From NCBI RefSeq assembly GCF_014646255.1, contig NZ_BMNC01000013.1, positions 62,001 through 126,000 on the forward strand: DNA of 64,000 nt, written 5' to 3'. The position numbers were made by a program, and so were the translations under genes. The notes below the pieces were generated by a model that saw only the letters and a program-made list of their open reading frames with translations, ran no database searches and was not told the DNA's origin. Below are positions 7,282-15,224 of this stretch, one piece after another; the stretch's first letter is position 1, and every line of letters begins with the position of its first letter. Origin of the DNA: Lentzea pudingi (GTDB lineage: Bacteria; Actinomycetota; Actinomycetes; Mycobacteriales; Pseudonocardiaceae).

Positions 7282-8240
7282 TGAAGAAGTTGTGGCCGTG
7301 GCTTCGCCTGGTGCTGGCGTTGGGCATTCTCGTGGCTCTGGGCGTGCGCCTGGGCACGGGGGCGTTCGTCGACGGGTTGCGCGCGATCGACGCGTTCTCC
7401 GTCGCCGCCGCACTGGCGATCGGGCTCGTGACGACGGTGCTCAGCGCGGGCCGCTGGGTGATCGTCGCGCGCCGCCTCGGCCTGCCGCTGACCCTGAGGA
7501 CCGCGGTCAGCGACTACTACCGCGCCCAGCTCGTCAACGCCGTGCTGCCCGCGGGCGTGCTCGGCGACGTGCACCGCGCGGTCAACCACGGCCGGGAGTC
7601 GGGCGACGTCGGACGGGGCGTGCGCGCCGTGTTCTTCGAGCGCACGGCGGGTCAGATCGTGCTGATCGGGATCGGGCTCGCGGTGCTGCTCACGCACCCC
7701 GCGCCCGGCCTCGACCTCGCGCCGGACGGCACCACCGTCGCGTTGGTCCTCGCCGGTCTGGCCGTGCTGGTCGCCGTCGGCTGGCACATCCGGCCGGTGC
7801 GCAGGGCGCTGGTCAACACCCTCGCCGACGGCATCAGGCTGCTGTCGTTCAAGACGTGGCCGGCGGTCGTCGGGCTGTCGGCCGCGACGGTCGCGGGCTA
7901 CGTCGCGATGTTCCTGGTGGCCGCCCGTGCCGCCGGGTCGGACGCCACGGTCACCCAGCTCGCGCCGGTCGTCGTGCTGGCGCTGCTGATCATGGCGATC
8001 CCGGTCAACATCGGCGGGTTCGGCCCGCGCGAGGCGTTCCTCGCGGTGGCGTTCGGTGCCGCAGGTCTGGGCGCCGCGCAGGGCTTCACCACCGGCATCG
8101 TCTACGGCGTGCTGGCGCTCATCGCGGCCCTGCCCGGCGCGGTCGTGCTGTTCCTCTCACGCCGGAAGACCGAAAAGCTCCAGGTAGTGACCGAAGGACT
8201 CGGTCAGCCCCGCGAGCAGGAGCTGGCCCTTGCCCGCTGA
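7281..8240 (+). CDS. Lysylphosphatidylglycerol synthase TM-region / UPF0104 flippase-like membrane protein
   Basis: 319 residues from ATG 7281 (GGAG 8 nt upstream; GTG 7278 is an alternative). Seven or eight hydrophobic segments are seen. The conserved UPF0104/AglD features appear: SAGRWVIVARR early, then DYYRAQLVNAVLPAGVLGDVHRA and FFERTAGQ, and PVNIGGFGPREA near the C-terminus. This family is the membrane half of MprF and is thought to move lipids or lipid-linked glycans across the bilayer; no aminoacyl-transferase domain is attached here. As the last gene of the PTPS-GT-methyltransferase operon it may export or flip the product. The last 84 nt overlap the convergent creatininase gene. Confidence 0.85.
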   Translation: MKKLWPWLRLVLALGILVALGVRLGTGAFVDGLRAIDAFSVAAALAIGLVTTVLSAGRWVIVARRLGLPLTLRTAVSDYYRAQLVNAVLPAGVLGDVHRAVNHGRESGDVGRGVRAVFFERTAGQIVLIGIGLAVLLTHPAPGLDLAPDGTTVALVLAGLAVLVAVGWHIRPVRRALVNTLADGIRLLSFKTWPAVVGLSAATVAGYVAMFLVAARAAGSDATVTQLAPVVVLALLIMAIPVNIGGFGPREAFLAVAFGAAGLGAAQGFTTGIVYGVLALIAALPGAVVLFLSRRKTEKLQVVTEGLGQPREQELALAR

Positions 8241-8846
8241 CGCGAGCGAGGGGCGCCCGATGACGCCGGACTCCGTGTACGGCGCCAGACCCAGGGTGAG
8301 CATGTGCCGCCGGTCCTCCGCGAGGTGGTCAGCGGTCTCGTAGCCGGGACGGATCAGATCGGGGTGGGCGTGCAGCAGGATCGAGGTCTCCAGCTCACCC
8401 GCGTGCATGTCGCTGTACGCCGAGGTCTCGATGCCGGCCTTCTCCCGCGCGAACGCCCAGTCGTCCCGTCCGGGGAACAACGCCAGCCCTTCGCCCTCCT
8501 GCACGATGTTCGACAGCACGTAGTTGCCGCCGTGGCCGTTGACCAGCACCACGTGCGTGACACCGTTGCGCCGCAAGGACTCCGCGATGTCGTTGACCAC
8601 TGAGACCAACGTGCTCGCGGAGATGCTGACGGTCCCCGGCCAGTCGGCGTGCTCCTGCGAGCACGAGAACTGGATCGGCGGCAGCAACCGCACCGGGTAC
8701 CTCGCCGCGATCTGCGAGGCGATGGTCCACGCGATCACCGAGTCCGTGGCCAGCGGCAGGTGCGGGCCGTGCTGCTCGGTGCTGCCGACCGGGAGCACGG
8801 CCACGCTCTTACCCCGGACGTCGACCGTGGTGTCACTGGGAAACAT
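8157..8846 (-). CDS. Creatininase-family amidohydrolase (ArfB/MftE-like)
   Basis: 229 residues from ATG 8846; longer upstream starts extend into the MDR gene. All family metal ligands are visible: GSTEQHGPHLPLATD (E24, H26, H29, D35), NGHGGN (103-108) and DMHAGELE (H148, E151). Relatives include creatininase, mycofactocin MftE and archaeal ArfB, which removes the formyl group from FAPy. Because the cluster encodes a probable FAPy-forming cyclohydrolase and a RibD-type reductase, I infer the ArfB-like reaction as the best hypothesis. The start overlaps the end of the MDR gene by 14 nt, so the two are coupled; the 3' end overlaps the flippase-like gene by 84 nt. Confidence 0.85.
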   Translation of the reverse strand: MFPSDTTVDVRGKSVAVLPVGSTEQHGPHLPLATDSVIAWTIASQIAARYPVRLLPPIQFSCSQEHADWPGTVSISASTLVSVVNDIAESLRRNGVTHVVLVNGHGGNYVLSNIVQEGEGLALFPGRDDWAFAREKAGIETSAYSDMHAGELETSILLHAHPDLIRPGYETADHLAEDRRHMLTLGLAPYTESGVIGRPSLASAGKGQLLLAGLTESFGHYLELFGLPA

Positions 8847-9810
8847 GGGCCTGACCGTAGTCAATCCGGTGGCACAGCGCCGGGATCTCACCGTCGGCCA
8901 GCTTCGGCATCACGTCGGGCAGTTCCTCGAACGCGCTGTGGCCCGTGATCAGCGCGTCGAACCTGTCGTCGGCCAGCAGGTCGAGCGCGACGGCCATGCG
9001 CTCGGCGTACGTGCGGTCCGGACGGCCGACCGTGCCGACCTGGCTGCTGCGGATCGTCAGGCGCTTCGAGTGGAAGAACTCGCCCAGCGGCACGGAGATC
9101 TTCCGGTCGCCGTACCAGCTCAGCTCGATCACCCGGCCTTCCGGCGCGAGCAGGTTCAACGCCGTGGTGAGGCCCTGTTCGGTCGCACTCGCGTGGAAGA
9201 CCAGGTCGCAGCCGTCGAGAGCGCCGCCCGGCAAGGCGAAGCCGACACCCAGTTCGCGGGCGATCGCCTCACGAGCCGGGTCGGCGTCCACGAGCTCGAC
9301 ACGGGCGCCCGGAAACGTCGCCAGCACCGCCGCGATGCTCGACCCGACCATGCCACCGCCGACCACCGCGATCCGGTCGCCGATCAACGGGCGCGCGTCC
9401 CACACGGCGTTGACCGCGGTCTCGACCGTGCCCGCCAGCACGGCCCTCGAAGCCGGAACCGCCTCCGGCACGAGCGTGACCGCCGTTTCCGGGACGACGT
9501 AACGAGTCTGATGTGGATAGAGGCAGAACACCGTGCGCCCGCGCAGGTCTCCGCTCTCCACGACACCCACGTTGAGGTAGCCGTACTTCACCGGCCACGG
9601 GAAGTCGCCCTCCTGGAACGGCGCGCGCATCACCGCGTGCTGGTTCTCCGACACGCCACCGCGGAACACGAGGGTCTCCGTACCGCGGCTCACCCCCGAG
9701 TGCAGCGTGCGCACCTCGACCTCACCCGGACCGGGCTCGGCCAGTGTGACCTGCCGAACCTCCCCTTTTCCGGATTCATTGAGCCAAAAGGCACTCGCCG
9801 TACGTGTCAC
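8833..9810 (-). CDS. MDR-superfamily dehydrogenase
   Basis: 325 residues from GTG 9810, with GGAGG about 7 nt upstream. The N-terminus shows the GroES-like fold of sorbitol/threonine-dehydrogenase relatives (HSGVSRGTETLVFRG) and the Rossmann motif VVGGGMVGSSIAAVLA follows near the middle. The catalytic zinc GHE motif and the four-Cys structural zinc loop are not visible, so it may work without zinc. It resembles the branch that contains BchC-like and unassigned secondary-metabolism dehydrogenases. It is coupled to the creatininase gene and diverges from the phosphatidyltransferase across a 41-bp gap, so the cluster probably has a shared bidirectional promoter there. Confidence 0.82.
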   Translation of the reverse strand: MTRTASAFWLNESGKGEVRQVTLAEPGPGEVEVRTLHSGVSRGTETLVFRGGVSENQHAVMRAPFQEGDFPWPVKYGYLNVGVVESGDLRGRTVFCLYPHQTRYVVPETAVTLVPEAVPASRAVLAGTVETAVNAVWDARPLIGDRIAVVGGGMVGSSIAAVLATFPGARVELVDADPAREAIARELGVGFALPGGALDGCDLVFHASATEQGLTTALNLLAPEGRVIELSWYGDRKISVPLGEFFHSKRLTIRSSQVGTVGRPDRTYAERMAVALDLLADDRFDALITGHSAFEELPDVMPKLADGEIPALCHRIDYGQAHVSQ

Positions 9811-9851
9811 TCACAACACCTCCGCCGCACGAAGTTCGTTAGGGGCACCTG

Positions 9852-10586
9852 ATGATCACACTTCAGCACACCAGGACCGCGCCCGTCCTGCGCGAGCCTG
9901 CCATCTGGGCGGGCTTCCAGGTCCTCGCGCTGGCCGTGGTCGGCGCCACAGCCGGACTCGGCCCGCTCGGCTGGGCCGCCGGTCTCGCCTACGGGTTCGC
10001 CACCTGGGCGTTCCTCGGCTACGGCATGCAACGCCACCGCACCCCGTCGTTGGGGCCCGCCGACCGCGTCACGCTCGCCCGCGGCCTGATGGTGGGCGCG
10101 GTGACCGCCCTGGTCGCCGACCGCGCGGGTCAGGACGTGCCGGTCGCGCTGGTCGTGACGCTGGCGGCCGTCGCGCTCTCACTCGACTGGGTGGACGGGC
10201 AGGTCGCTCGCCGCACGGGCACCTCGTCCGCGCTGGGCGCCCGGTTCGACATGGAGGTCGACGCGTTCCTGATCCTGGTGCTCAGCGCGTACGTGGCCGT
10301 GCACATGGGGCCGTGGGTGCTCGCGATCGGGCTCATGCGGTACGTGTTCGTCGCCGCGTCGTGGCGCCTGCGCTGGATGAACGCACCGCTGCCCGCCAGC
10401 TACGCCCGCAAGGTCGTGGCCGCGGTCCAGGGGATCTTCCTCGTCGTGGCGGCGTCCGGCCTGCTGCCGTTCGCGGCCGTGCTCGTTGGTCTCGCGCTGG
10501 CATCGCTCGTGTGGTCGTTCGGTCGCGATGTGCTGTGGCTGTGGAACAACGCGGGCGTCCCGGTGGGAGAATCCCGGCATGTCTGA
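9852..10586 (+). CDS. CDP-alcohol phosphatidyltransferase family membrane protein
   Basis: 244 residues. The class I signature D-x2-D-G-x2-A-R-x8-G-x3-D-x3-D is intact in DWVDGQVARR...GARFDMEVD. About six hydrophobic helices surround it. Family members replace CMP on a CDP-linked lipid with an alcohol or sugar phosphate. In this cluster it may attach a phospho-lipid moiety to a polar head group made by the other enzymes. The stop overlaps the DoxX-like gene by 8 nt. Housekeeping PgsA or PIP synthase is less likely because the neighbours are all tailoring enzymes, but that cannot be excluded without a phylogeny. Confidence 0.87.
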   Translation: MITLQHTRTAPVLREPAIWAGFQVLALAVVGATAGLGPLGWAAGLAYGFATWAFLGYGMQRHRTPSLGPADRVTLARGLMVGAVTALVADRAGQDVPVALVVTLAAVALSLDWVDGQVARRTGTSSALGARFDMEVDAFLILVLSAYVAVHMGPWVLAIGLMRYVFVAASWRLRWMNAPLPASYARKVVAAVQGIFLVVAASGLLPFAAVLVGLALASLVWSFGRDVLWLWNNAGVPVGESRHV

Positions 10587-10983
10587 GCAGACCTCTACCG
10601 CGGCGAAGGTCGGCAACATCGTCGTCTGGATCCTGCAGATCGTGCTCGCCGTGCAGTTCGTGATGAACGGCTACGCGCTGTTCACCGACTCTTTCGTCGC
10701 CAAGTTCGACGACATCGGCTTCGGCCAGTGGTTCCGCTACTTCACGGGTGTGCTGGAGATCGCCACCGCCATCGGCCTGCTCATCCCGCGCATCTGCGGC
10801 CTCGCCGCGCTGGGGCTCGCGGGCATCATGGCGGGCGCGGCGCTGACCGAGCTCACGCTGGTCACCAACGGCGGCCTCGACGACGCGATGATGCCGCTGA
10901 TCTTCATGGTGTGGGCGCTGGTGATCGCGGTCTACCGCCGCGAGCAGATCTTCGGCGCGCTCAGTCTCGTGCGGCGGAAGTGA
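10579..10983 (+). CDS. DoxX-like small membrane protein
   Basis: 134 residues from ATG 10579, inside the end of the phosphatidyltransferase gene. There are four hydrophobic segments, with the DoxX-family pattern: helix 1 ILQIVLAVQFVMNGYALF, an amphipathic loop, WFRYFTGVLEIATAIGLL, and a C-terminal helix ending in YRREQIFG. DoxX proteins are membrane partners of oxidoreductases or of unknown function. Cotranscription with the CDP-alcohol phosphatidyltransferase ties it to the cluster. The 3' end overlaps the convergent reductase gene by 23 nt. Confidence 0.78.
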   Translation: MSEQTSTAAKVGNIVVWILQIVLAVQFVMNGYALFTDSFVAKFDDIGFGQWFRYFTGVLEIATAIGLLIPRICGLAALGLAGIMAGAALTELTLVTNGGLDDAMMPLIFMVWALVIAVYRREQIFGALSLVRRK

Positions 10984-11626
10984 CTTTCGGGAAGTAGCGG
11001 AGCACCGCGACGTCCCCGACTTTCGTGACGTCCTCCAGGTGGAATCGGCGTGCCGGTCCACCGGGGAATTCGGCGGGATTCACGAAACGCGGGGCGGTCG
11101 CCTGTCCGATCAGCATCGGTGCCACCGCCACCCGGATCTCGTCGGCCAGTCCGGCTCGCAGGAACGCCGTGTGAATGCTCGTGCCGCCTTCGACCATGAG
11201 CTTTCTCACTCCGCGCGCTCCGAGATCGTCCAGAATCTCCGAGAATTCGCTGAAGGTCTTCGTTTCGGCGAGGTGGTCGACCGTGGTCGTCGCGCTCTTC
11301 GTGTAGACGACCCGTGCGCCGCCGCAGTGCCAGAACCGCAGTTCAGGGTCGAGATCGCCGCTCTTGGTGACGGTGGCGCGCAACGGGAACTCCGGTTTTC
11401 CCTCGGCTGTTCTCTGCGCGCGTCGCTCGTCGCTGTAGACGAGCAGTCGCGCGTTGTCGCGTCGCAACGTCTCGGCTCCCGCCAGAATCGCGTCCGACTC
11501 CGCGCGCAACCGGTCGACGTGGTCGAAGTCCTCGGCGTTCGAAAGCGGAAACCTCTCGGTGCCGCGATCGTCGATGTGGCCGTCGAGGCTGACGGCGACG
11601 CTGAGCAGAACGTGCGGGCGGGTCAC
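10961..11626 (-). CDS. RibD C-terminal / dihydrofolate-reductase-fold pyrimidine reductase
   Basis: 221 residues from GTG 11626. The RibD_C fold is shown by VAVSLDGHIDD at the N-terminus, SDAILAGAETLRRDNARL, and the NADPH-binding loop MVEGGTSIHTAFL. No deaminase domain is fused, so this corresponds to a stand-alone reductase such as archaeal ArfC/RibG-reductase, which reduces the ribosyl group of the aminopyrimidine to ribityl. With the GCH II variant and the creatininase homologue, it completes an apparent three-step GTP to ribitylaminopyrimidine module. It diverges from the membrane sulfatase gene and overlaps the DoxX-like gene end. A generic DHFR-like reductase is the alternative. Confidence 0.85.
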   Translation of the reverse strand: MTRPHVLLSVAVSLDGHIDDRGTERFPLSNAEDFDHVDRLRAESDAILAGAETLRRDNARLLVYSDERRAQRTAEGKPEFPLRATVTKSGDLDPELRFWHCGGARVVYTKSATTTVDHLAETKTFSEFSEILDDLGARGVRKLMVEGGTSIHTAFLRAGLADEIRVAVAPMLIGQATAPRFVNPAEFPGGPARRFHLEDVTKVGDVAVLRYFPKVTSAARD

Positions 11627-11705
11627 GGGATCCGATCGTAGAGCAGTTGAACCGGTCGCGTGCCGCGCCGCGTTTACCTCATGGGATCAGGAAAGGGGAA
11701 ACTCG

Positions 11706-13286
11706 GTGAGGATGTTGTTGCGGCGGACGGTCACGGCCCTGGCGGGGCTGTTCGTGTTGTTCGTGCTCATCGCACCGAACGACCTGGAGAAGTTCTCCTT
11801 CGAGGCGTTCCTGCGGGTGCCGCTCGAAGGCCTCGTCGGCGTTCTCGTGCTGGTGCTCCTGCCGGACCGGGTCCGCAGGCCCGCCGCCATCGCCGGCGGT
11901 GTCGCGCTGGGGCTGTTCACGGTCGTGAAGATCATGGACATCGGCTTCGACATGGTGCTGTACCGGCCGTTCGACCTCGTGCTGGACTGGCCGCTGCTGG
12001 TGCCCGCCATCGACTTCGTGGACGTGACGTTCGGCCGGTTCGCCTCGGTGCTCGCCGTGGCCCTGACCGTCGTGCTGGTCGCCGGGATCGTGTTCCTGGC
12101 GGCGATCTCCGTGCAGCGCCTCGGTTCTGTCGCCGCCGGACGGCGTCCCGTCGCGATCCGCGCGGTGGCCGCCGCGGTCGTGGTGTGCGTTTCCCTTGCC
12201 GTTCCTGGCGTTCCGGTCTACTCCGACGCCGCCGCCACGTCACTCGTCGACCACGCGCGGCGCGTGCAGGCCGGTCTGAACGACAAGGAGGTGTTCGCGG
12301 CGGAGGCCTCGGTCGACGCGTTCCGCGGCCACCCCGGACTGCTGTCCTCGTTGCAGGGCAAGGACGTCGTCTTCACGTTCGTGGAGAGCTACGGCAAGTC
12401 GGCCCTCGACATGCCGGACGTGGCGGCGAAGCTGGCGCAGGGCGACGACCGGCTGAAGGCGGCCGGGTACAGCGCGAAGTCCGCCTACCTGACCTCGCCG
12501 ACCGCCGGCGGCGGCAGCTGGATGGCGCAGGCGACGCTGCTGTCGGGTCTGTGGATCGACAACCAGCAGCGCTACCGCAACCTCGTGGCCTCCGACCGGC
12601 TGACGCTGCCGCGCGCGTTCCGCGAGTCGTCGTGGCGCTCGGTCGGCGTCGTCCCCGGCATCACGCAGGCGTGGCCGGAAGGCGACTTCTTCCACTACGA
12701 CAAGATCTACGCCGCCCAGGACCTCGGCTACAAGGGTCCGCGCTTCGGTTACGCGACAACGCCCGACCAGTTCACGTTGGAGTCGTTCCAACGCAACGAG
12801 CGCTCGAAGGCCCATGGCCCGGTGATGGCGGCGATCCCGATGGTGTCCTCGCACGCGCCGTGGTCACCGACCCCGGACTCCGTGGAGTGGGAGGAGTTGG
12901 GCGACGGCTCGATCTACTCGACCATGCCCGCCTCGAACGACCCGCCGGAGTCGATCTTCGGCCGCGACCCGGCGGCCGTGCGCGCCGACTACGCGCACTC
13001 GATCTCGTACTCGCTGGAGTCCGTGGTGTCGTACTTGGAGAAGTACGGCGACGAGAACCTGGTGATGGTGTTCCTCGGCGACCACCAGCCGGCGCAGATG
13101 GTGACCGGCGAGGGAGCCTCCCGGGACGTGCCGATCACCGTCGTCGCCAAGGACCCGGCCGTGATGGCCGAGGTCGCGGACTGGAAGTGGGACGACGGGA
13201 TCAAGCCGGGAGGCGCGGCCCCGGTGTCGCGGATGAGCGACTTCCGGGACCAGTTCCTCTCGGCCTTCAGCCCGCCGAAGGTCTGA
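11706..13286 (+). CDS. Membrane-anchored sulfatase/LtaS-like alkaline phosphatase-superfamily protein
   Basis: 526 residues from GTG 11706, chosen because AGGGG sits 7 nt upstream; ATG 11712 is an alternative. The N-terminal third has four or five TM helices, then a large extracytoplasmic domain. The alkaline-phosphatase/sulfatase fold is indicated by VVFTFVESYG, the segment SPTAGGGSWMAQATLLSG (likely nucleophile region) and the metal motif FLGDHQPA. This architecture occurs in lipoteichoic acid synthases and phosphoglycerol transferases; in actinomycetes the substrates are mostly unknown. It converges with a DinB gene with a 10-nt gap and may use the same promoter region (79 bp) as the divergent RibD-type reductase. 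Confidence 0.82.
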   Translation: MRMLLRRTVTALAGLFVLFVLIAPNDLEKFSFEAFLRVPLEGLVGVLVLVLLPDRVRRPAAIAGGVALGLFTVVKIMDIGFDMVLYRPFDLVLDWPLLVPAIDFVDVTFGRFASVLAVALTVVLVAGIVFLAAISVQRLGSVAAGRRPVAIRAVAAAVVVCVSLAVPGVPVYSDAAATSLVDHARRVQAGLNDKEVFAAEASVDAFRGHPGLLSSLQGKDVVFTFVESYGKSALDMPDVAAKLAQGDDRLKAAGYSAKSAYLTSPTAGGGSWMAQATLLSGLWIDNQQRYRNLVASDRLTLPRAFRESSWRSVGVVPGITQAWPEGDFFHYDKIYAAQDLGYKGPRFGYATTPDQFTLESFQRNERSKAHGPVMAAIPMVSSHAPWSPTPDSVEWEELGDGSIYSTMPASNDPPESIFGRDPAAVRADYAHSISYSLESVVSYLEKYGDENLVMVFLGDHQPAQMVTGEGASRDVPITVVAKDPAVMAEVADWKWDDGIKPGGAAPVSRMSDFRDQFLSAFSPPKV

Positions 13287-13296
13287 TCGAGGGGCC

Positions 13297-13815
13297 TCAG
13301 CCCATCGTCTTCTGACCGTCGATCGTCTCGCGGATGATGTCCGCGTGGCCCGCGTGCTGCGAGGTCTCCGCGACGATGTGCACGAACACCCGCCGCGCCG
13401 ACCACGTCTTGCCCTCGGGGAACCACGGGGCGGCCGGCAGCGGGTGCGAGAGGTCCATGTCGACCGTCTCGACCAGCTTGTCGGTGTAGGCCGCGATCTC
13501 GTTGTACTCGGCGATGATGCTCGCCAGCGTCTCGCCCGGCTCCATCCGGAACGTGCTCGCGTGGTTCTCGTAGTCCTCGGACTCCGGGTCGGTGTCCATG
13601 GCCGAGGTGCCGTGCTCGATGAACCGCACCCAGCTCCGCTCCACCGTGCCGACGTGCTTGATGAGGCCGCCGATGCACAGCGCGCTGGCCGTCGGGCTCG
13701 ACGCTGCCTGCTCGTCGGTCAGGCCCTGCGCGGTGAACGTCAGGAACCAGCGGTGCTGCTTCAACGTCTCGAGGAGGTCCGCGCGCTCGCCGGTGAGGAT
13801 CTCGGTGGTGGTCAT
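13297..13815 (-). CDS. DinB-family protein (DUF664)
   Basis: 172 residues. The four-helix DinB fold is shown by three spaced metal-ligand His regions: IKHVGTVERSW, FVHIVAETSQHAGHADI and the ending IRETIDGQ. Proteins of this subgroup may be metal-dependent thiol transferases related to mycothiol/bacillithiol enzymes, or have no known activity. It stands alone between the membrane sulfatase gene and a small acidic protein gene. A second DinB protein of a different subgroup is encoded at 15946-16485; they are distant homologues, not tandem duplicates. Confidence 0.85.
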   Translation of the reverse strand: MTTTEILTGERADLLETLKQHRWFLTFTAQGLTDEQAASSPTASALCIGGLIKHVGTVERSWVRFIEHGTSAMDTDPESEDYENHASTFRMEPGETLASIIAEYNEIAAYTDKLVETVDMDLSHPLPAAPWFPEGKTWSARRVFVHIVAETSQHAGHADIIRETIDGQKTMG

Positions 13816-13973
13816 CGCTTCTGTCCTTCGCTCGTTTGTCCCGACATGAAGGACTCTAGGACCACTTGAGGTCAGCTTGTGTCCTAGACGAACGGCCGCT
13901 CTAGCGAAACTTGAGCGACATTCGAGCGATTCGCGTCTGACCTGTGCTCACCGAGCGTGAACACACGAAAGTG

Positions 13974-14165
13974 TCACTCGTCGTCGAGATAACCGTCGCC
14001 GGGACGGTCCACGCGGCCGCCGCCCTCCTCGGTCTCCTCGATGTGCATCGCGGTCTCCTCGGCGGCGGTGACGTGCTCGCCCTCGAACTGCAACGCGACC
14101 GCGTCCGGCTCGTCGTCGACGAGCTCGCCGCCACCTCCGGGCGTGGTGAACTGGTGATCTGTCAT
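13974..14165 (-). CDS. Small acidic protein of unknown function
   Basis: 63 residues from ATG 14165, preceded by GAGGG. The sequence is rich in Glu, Asp and Gly (GGGGELVDDEPD, AMHIEETEEGGG) with no hydrophobic helix or Cys. Codon usage keeps the high third-position GC of neighbouring genes, supporting that it is coding. An in-frame start at 14198 would nearly abut the toroid gene stop. I do not recognise a family. It follows the secreted toroid gene on the same strand by 36 nt and may be cotranscribed. Confidence 0.55.
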   Translation of the reverse strand: MTDHQFTTPGGGGELVDDEPDAVALQFEGEHVTAAEETAMHIEETEEGGGRVDRPGDGYLDDE

Positions 14166-14201
14166 GCCCTCGTGGTTTCCGGCGAACCGGACGCGCAAAC
14201 G

Positions 14202-15167
14202 TCAGCAGTGCGGTTGAGGGGCTCCGTCCGGACCGCCGCTGCGCAGCGTCACGAGGTTCGCGCCCGTCAGCCCGAGCACGGCCTGCGCCGTCGCACGGGG
14301 AGCGGTGCCCTTGTCGAAGCCGGACGCGTCGAACGCGATCGCGCCCTTCTCCACGCCGGAGCAACCGACCTGCAGCGACTTCAGGTACTTGCGCGCCTTG
14401 ACGGCGGAGGAGCCCTTCACGACCTGCGCGACGAGGCCCGTGCTGTTGGCGTTCGACCCGCCCTGCGCGCTCGGGAACCCGCCGTCGGCCTGCTGCTTCG
14501 ACTCGAGCCACGTGACCGCGCGGCCGACGGGCCTGCCCTGCGCACGCAGCGCCTGGACGACGATCGCGGTGACGTCCACGTCGCTGACGCACGGCGAGGC
14601 CTCGAACGTCACGGGGAAGCCGCCGTCCGCGCACTGCGTCGCGGCCAGGTACCCCGCGCCCTTCGAGTCGCGGCCCAGGGCGAACAGGGCGTAGGACTGG
14701 GTGAAGGCGTTGGAGAAGTCGCCGAACGCGGAACGGTCGGAGAACCGGCCGGACGGTGCCTGCAACGCCTCGAGGCCGGCGATCAGGTCGGTGCCGGCGA
14801 ACGCGCGCGGGTTCTTGCCCTTCACCCGTGCGGCCACGGCCAGCTTGGCGTGCGCCCCCGCGTACGACTCGCCGTCCGTGCCGAGGTAGGCGCTGGAGAC
14901 CTCGGGCTCGGCGAGCCACGCGATGGCGCGGTCCGCGTAGTCGTCGGCGTTCTTCGCGGCCGCGAAGGCGAAGATCGCGTCGATGGTCAGGCCCTGGTCC
15001 GGGTACTTGACGCCACCGAACTCGGTCTCCAGTCGCTCGCCGTCGGCCATCTGTCTCGCGAGCCAGCCCGCGGCGGCATCGACGCGATGGGTGGTGCCGG
15101 CCGAGGCGGGCACGGAGGTGGTCACCAGGGAGGCGCCGAGCAGGGCGGCGATGATCAGTCTCTGCAC
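14202..15167 (-). CDS. Secreted prenyltransferase/squalene-oxidase-repeat (alpha/alpha toroid) protein, intrinsic-factor alpha-domain-like
   Basis: 321 residues from GTG 15167, beginning with a signal peptide (LIIAALLGASLVTTSVPASAG). The rest is repeated helical hairpins of the alpha6/alpha6 barrel type, with the repeat signatures CADGGFP and QADGGFPSAQGG, plus NANSTGLVAQ. Three Cys (TQC, SPC, VGC) match positions in the paralogue at 39044-40228, and YLKSLQVGCSG is nearly identical in both. Terpene cyclase DxDD or QW motifs are missing, so it is not a hopene-type cyclase. Unlike the paralogue there is no sortase or TM tail and no riboswitch. By analogy to the alpha domain of intrinsic factor it may bind cobalamin or another small ligand outside the cell. 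Confidence 0.8.
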   Translation of the reverse strand: MQRLIIAALLGASLVTTSVPASAGTTHRVDAAAGWLARQMADGERLETEFGGVKYPDQGLTIDAIFAFAAAKNADDYADRAIAWLAEPEVSSAYLGTDGESYAGAHAKLAVAARVKGKNPRAFAGTDLIAGLEALQAPSGRFSDRSAFGDFSNAFTQSYALFALGRDSKGAGYLAATQCADGGFPVTFEASPCVSDVDVTAIVVQALRAQGRPVGRAVTWLESKQQADGGFPSAQGGSNANSTGLVAQVVKGSSAVKARKYLKSLQVGCSGVEKGAIAFDASGFDKGTAPRATAQAVLGLTGANLVTLRSGGPDGAPQPHC

Positions 15168-15224
15168 GCCCCCGACCCTCTCATTCCGACCCTCACGACC
15201 GGCGTGCTTTGCCAGACTCGTGGG

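Noticed and set aside
14202..15167. Squalene-hopene or terpene cyclase
   Set aside because: The helical repeats fit the toroid fold, but the protein is secreted and lacks the DxDD/QW catalytic features; the paralogue is under B12 control.
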